Of a DNA stretch of 14,585 bases, positions 13,500 to 14,585 are shown in pieces. Numbering within the stretch: position 1 is the first letter of the stretch; every line of letters starts with the position of its first letter. Under the pieces are notes generated by a model that did not search any database, was not told the DNA's origin, and worked only from the letters and a program-made list of their open reading frames with translations. The DNA comes from JACRAO01 sp964490895 (GTDB lineage Bacteria; Bdellovibrionota; UBA1018), in the NCBI GenBank assembly GCA_964490895.1, contig CAZBEI010000032.1:1-14585 (forward strand), in the 5' to 3' direction. The position numbers and the translations under genes were made by a program.

Positions 13500-14582
13500 A
13501 TGCATCGCAGGAGTAACAGAGCCAGGAAATTTTATGAAAGAAAAAGCATTTGTCATAGTTTGATTCTCAGCGATTCTGAAAAGCTGAAACAATTTGAACA
13601 AAAACGTTGTCAAAAAGTTCTCAAGCAACTGGAAAAAGCAAAAGAAAAACTCGCATACTTCTCTGAAAAAATTCAGCCGGCCTATACCCAATGGATAAAC
13701 GTAACCCTTGGGCGAGAGTTGACAGAGTGGCAAGAGCTTGCTCAAAAACAGAGTGACCTATCTAGCCTTGTTTCTGAAGTGAGAATGCACGCAAAGCGTT
13801 GCCGCGTGTCTCTGCAGGCAGCTTATCAAATAATTTTAGAAAGACGAAATCATCCTGAGGATCAAAATGAATACAATGACTCTGACTTTTCCCAATCAGA
13901 GCAAGCAGAAGAGGAGGATCTGCGTAAAAGCTTCGAATTATTATTTGGCAGAAAAAAAAACTGGATAGGGCCAGAGCATGCTTACGAGGAGTTTTTTCGA
14001 GAGTTTAAAGAAAAGTTTAATAGTGAATTTAGCCAGCAAAATAAACCCGACAAAGCCAATCCCTTTCTCTCTCAAGAGAAAACTCCCGATATTCGTCTCA
14101 AAGACAGGTACCGAGATTTAGCGCGAAAACTTCATCCAGATTTAAATCCAGATTTAGATCCAAAGAAAAAAGATTTATGGTTTCAAGTCCAAGAAGCCTA
14201 TGACCTGCATGATTTAGAAAGGCTTGAAACTCTAACCGCATTGAGCAATGTTTTAGAGGACAATCTGACTAAAATAGAGGGGATCACTTCACTTCGCAAT
14301 CTTTACCTCGAATTAAAATCTGGATTGCGACAGATTGAGAAAAAAATCAGACTTGCAAAGAAAGACCCCTCGTGGAATTTCGAAACAGTACAAGCGAGTT
14401 TTGATCAGCTCGAAAAATTGCGTTCAAAGACCCTTCGTGAGTTGAAAATGGGAACTGAGATATTTCAAAATCAAATTGCATATTTAGAAAAAATGATTGA
14501 GAGCTGGAAAAAACAAGCAGCACCCAAAAAACATCGGAACATGACTAAAGAAGAAATGGATGCTTATACGGGGTTTGGGTGA
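13500..14582 (+). CDS. Coiled-coil protein with internal J-domain-like HPD segment
   Basis: This is a 360-residue, highly charged, Lys/Glu-rich protein with no signal peptide or membrane segment, so it is probably cytoplasmic. Residues about 25-115 are predicted helical coiled coil. An acidic spacer (about 119-140) and FELLFGRKKNW follow. Residues about 200-242 contain YRDLARKLHPDLNPDLDPKK and LWFQVQEAYDLHDLERL, matching helix II, the HPD loop (His212-Pro213-Asp214) and helix III of a J domain, the part that stimulates Hsp70/DnaK ATPase. Helix I is hard to see, and no Gly/Phe region or zinc-finger domain is present, so it is not DnaJ or CbpA. Residues about 255-340 are a second coiled coil. 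ATG 13500 has a weak upstream AGAAG; the frame is open back to a stop at 13464. The call is a type C-like J protein or a degenerate J fold; client and partner are unknown. Confidence 0.75.
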   Translation: MHRRSNRARKFYERKSICHSLILSDSEKLKQFEQKRCQKVLKQLEKAKEKLAYFSEKIQPAYTQWINVTLGRELTEWQELAQKQSDLSSLVSEVRMHAKRCRVSLQAAYQIILERRNHPEDQNEYNDSDFSQSEQAEEEDLRKSFELLFGRKKNWIGPEHAYEEFFREFKEKFNSEFSQQNKPDKANPFLSQEKTPDIRLKDRYRDLARKLHPDLNPDLDPKKKDLWFQVQEAYDLHDLERLETLTALSNVLEDNLTKIEGITSLRNLYLELKSGLRQIEKKIRLAKKDPSWNFETVQASFDQLEKLRSKTLRELKMGTEIFQNQIAYLEKMIESWKKQAAPKKHRNMTKEEMDAYTGFG

Positions 14583-14585
14583 GCG

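Overview
The window looks like chromosomal core sequence from a Gram-negative bacterium, most plausibly a Bdellovibrionota-type (Bdellovibrio-like) deltaproteobacterial relative. The reasons are the mix of lipid A, LPS-core and ribosomal housekeeping genes with exported orphan proteins, the moderately low G+C, the A/T-rich homopolymer runs, and an HNH endonuclease of a type I associate with that group. This assignment is inference from gene content; no rRNA or taxonomic marker was compared. The window holds eleven complete protein genes and one that is cut by the left edge. There are no tRNA or rRNA genes, IS elements or CRISPR arrays, and no gene-free stretch exceeds about 200 bases.

Layout. 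Bases 2-3208 are a compact plus-strand run: the C-terminal part of an HNH endonuclease, lpxK (ATGA overlap), an LpxL/HtrB-type acyltransferase (19-base overlap, TTG start) and a DUF3108 lipoprotein. Bases 3217-5522 are an interlude of two exported proteins without assigned function: a minus-strand beta-propeller-like protein and a plus-strand zincin-like putative metalloprotease. Bases 5564-7718 return to envelope synthesis, with a GT9 heptosyltransferase overlapping a GT4 glycosyltransferase. Bases 7709-7919 are the richest regulatory stretch: four copies of a 13-bp tandem repeat abutting a perfect TTGACA -35 box, followed by a structured leader of about 120 nt for rpsA (30S protein S1). rpsA, sppA (membrane signal peptide peptidase) and rsmB (16S rRNA m5C methyltransferase) follow on the plus strand to 12029. 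The next base begins the stop codon of a convergent minus-strand gene for an exported Hsp31/DJ-1-like protein with an extra C-terminal ABM-like domain. The window ends with a coiled-coil protein carrying an internal J-domain-like HPD segment.

How the genes work together. LpxK, the acyltransferase, the heptosyltransferase and the GT4 enzyme make a lipid A and inner-core module. The rpsA-sppA-rsmB run is a translation and membrane-quality-control module under a strong promoter. The remaining genes (HNH, propeller-like protein, metalloprotease, DJ-1 fusion, J-like protein) are accessory by appearance. I see no obviously new multi-gene system. The best leads are the rpsA repeat/promoter/leader region, the exported DJ-1/ABM fusion, and an LpxK that has lost a conserved loop.
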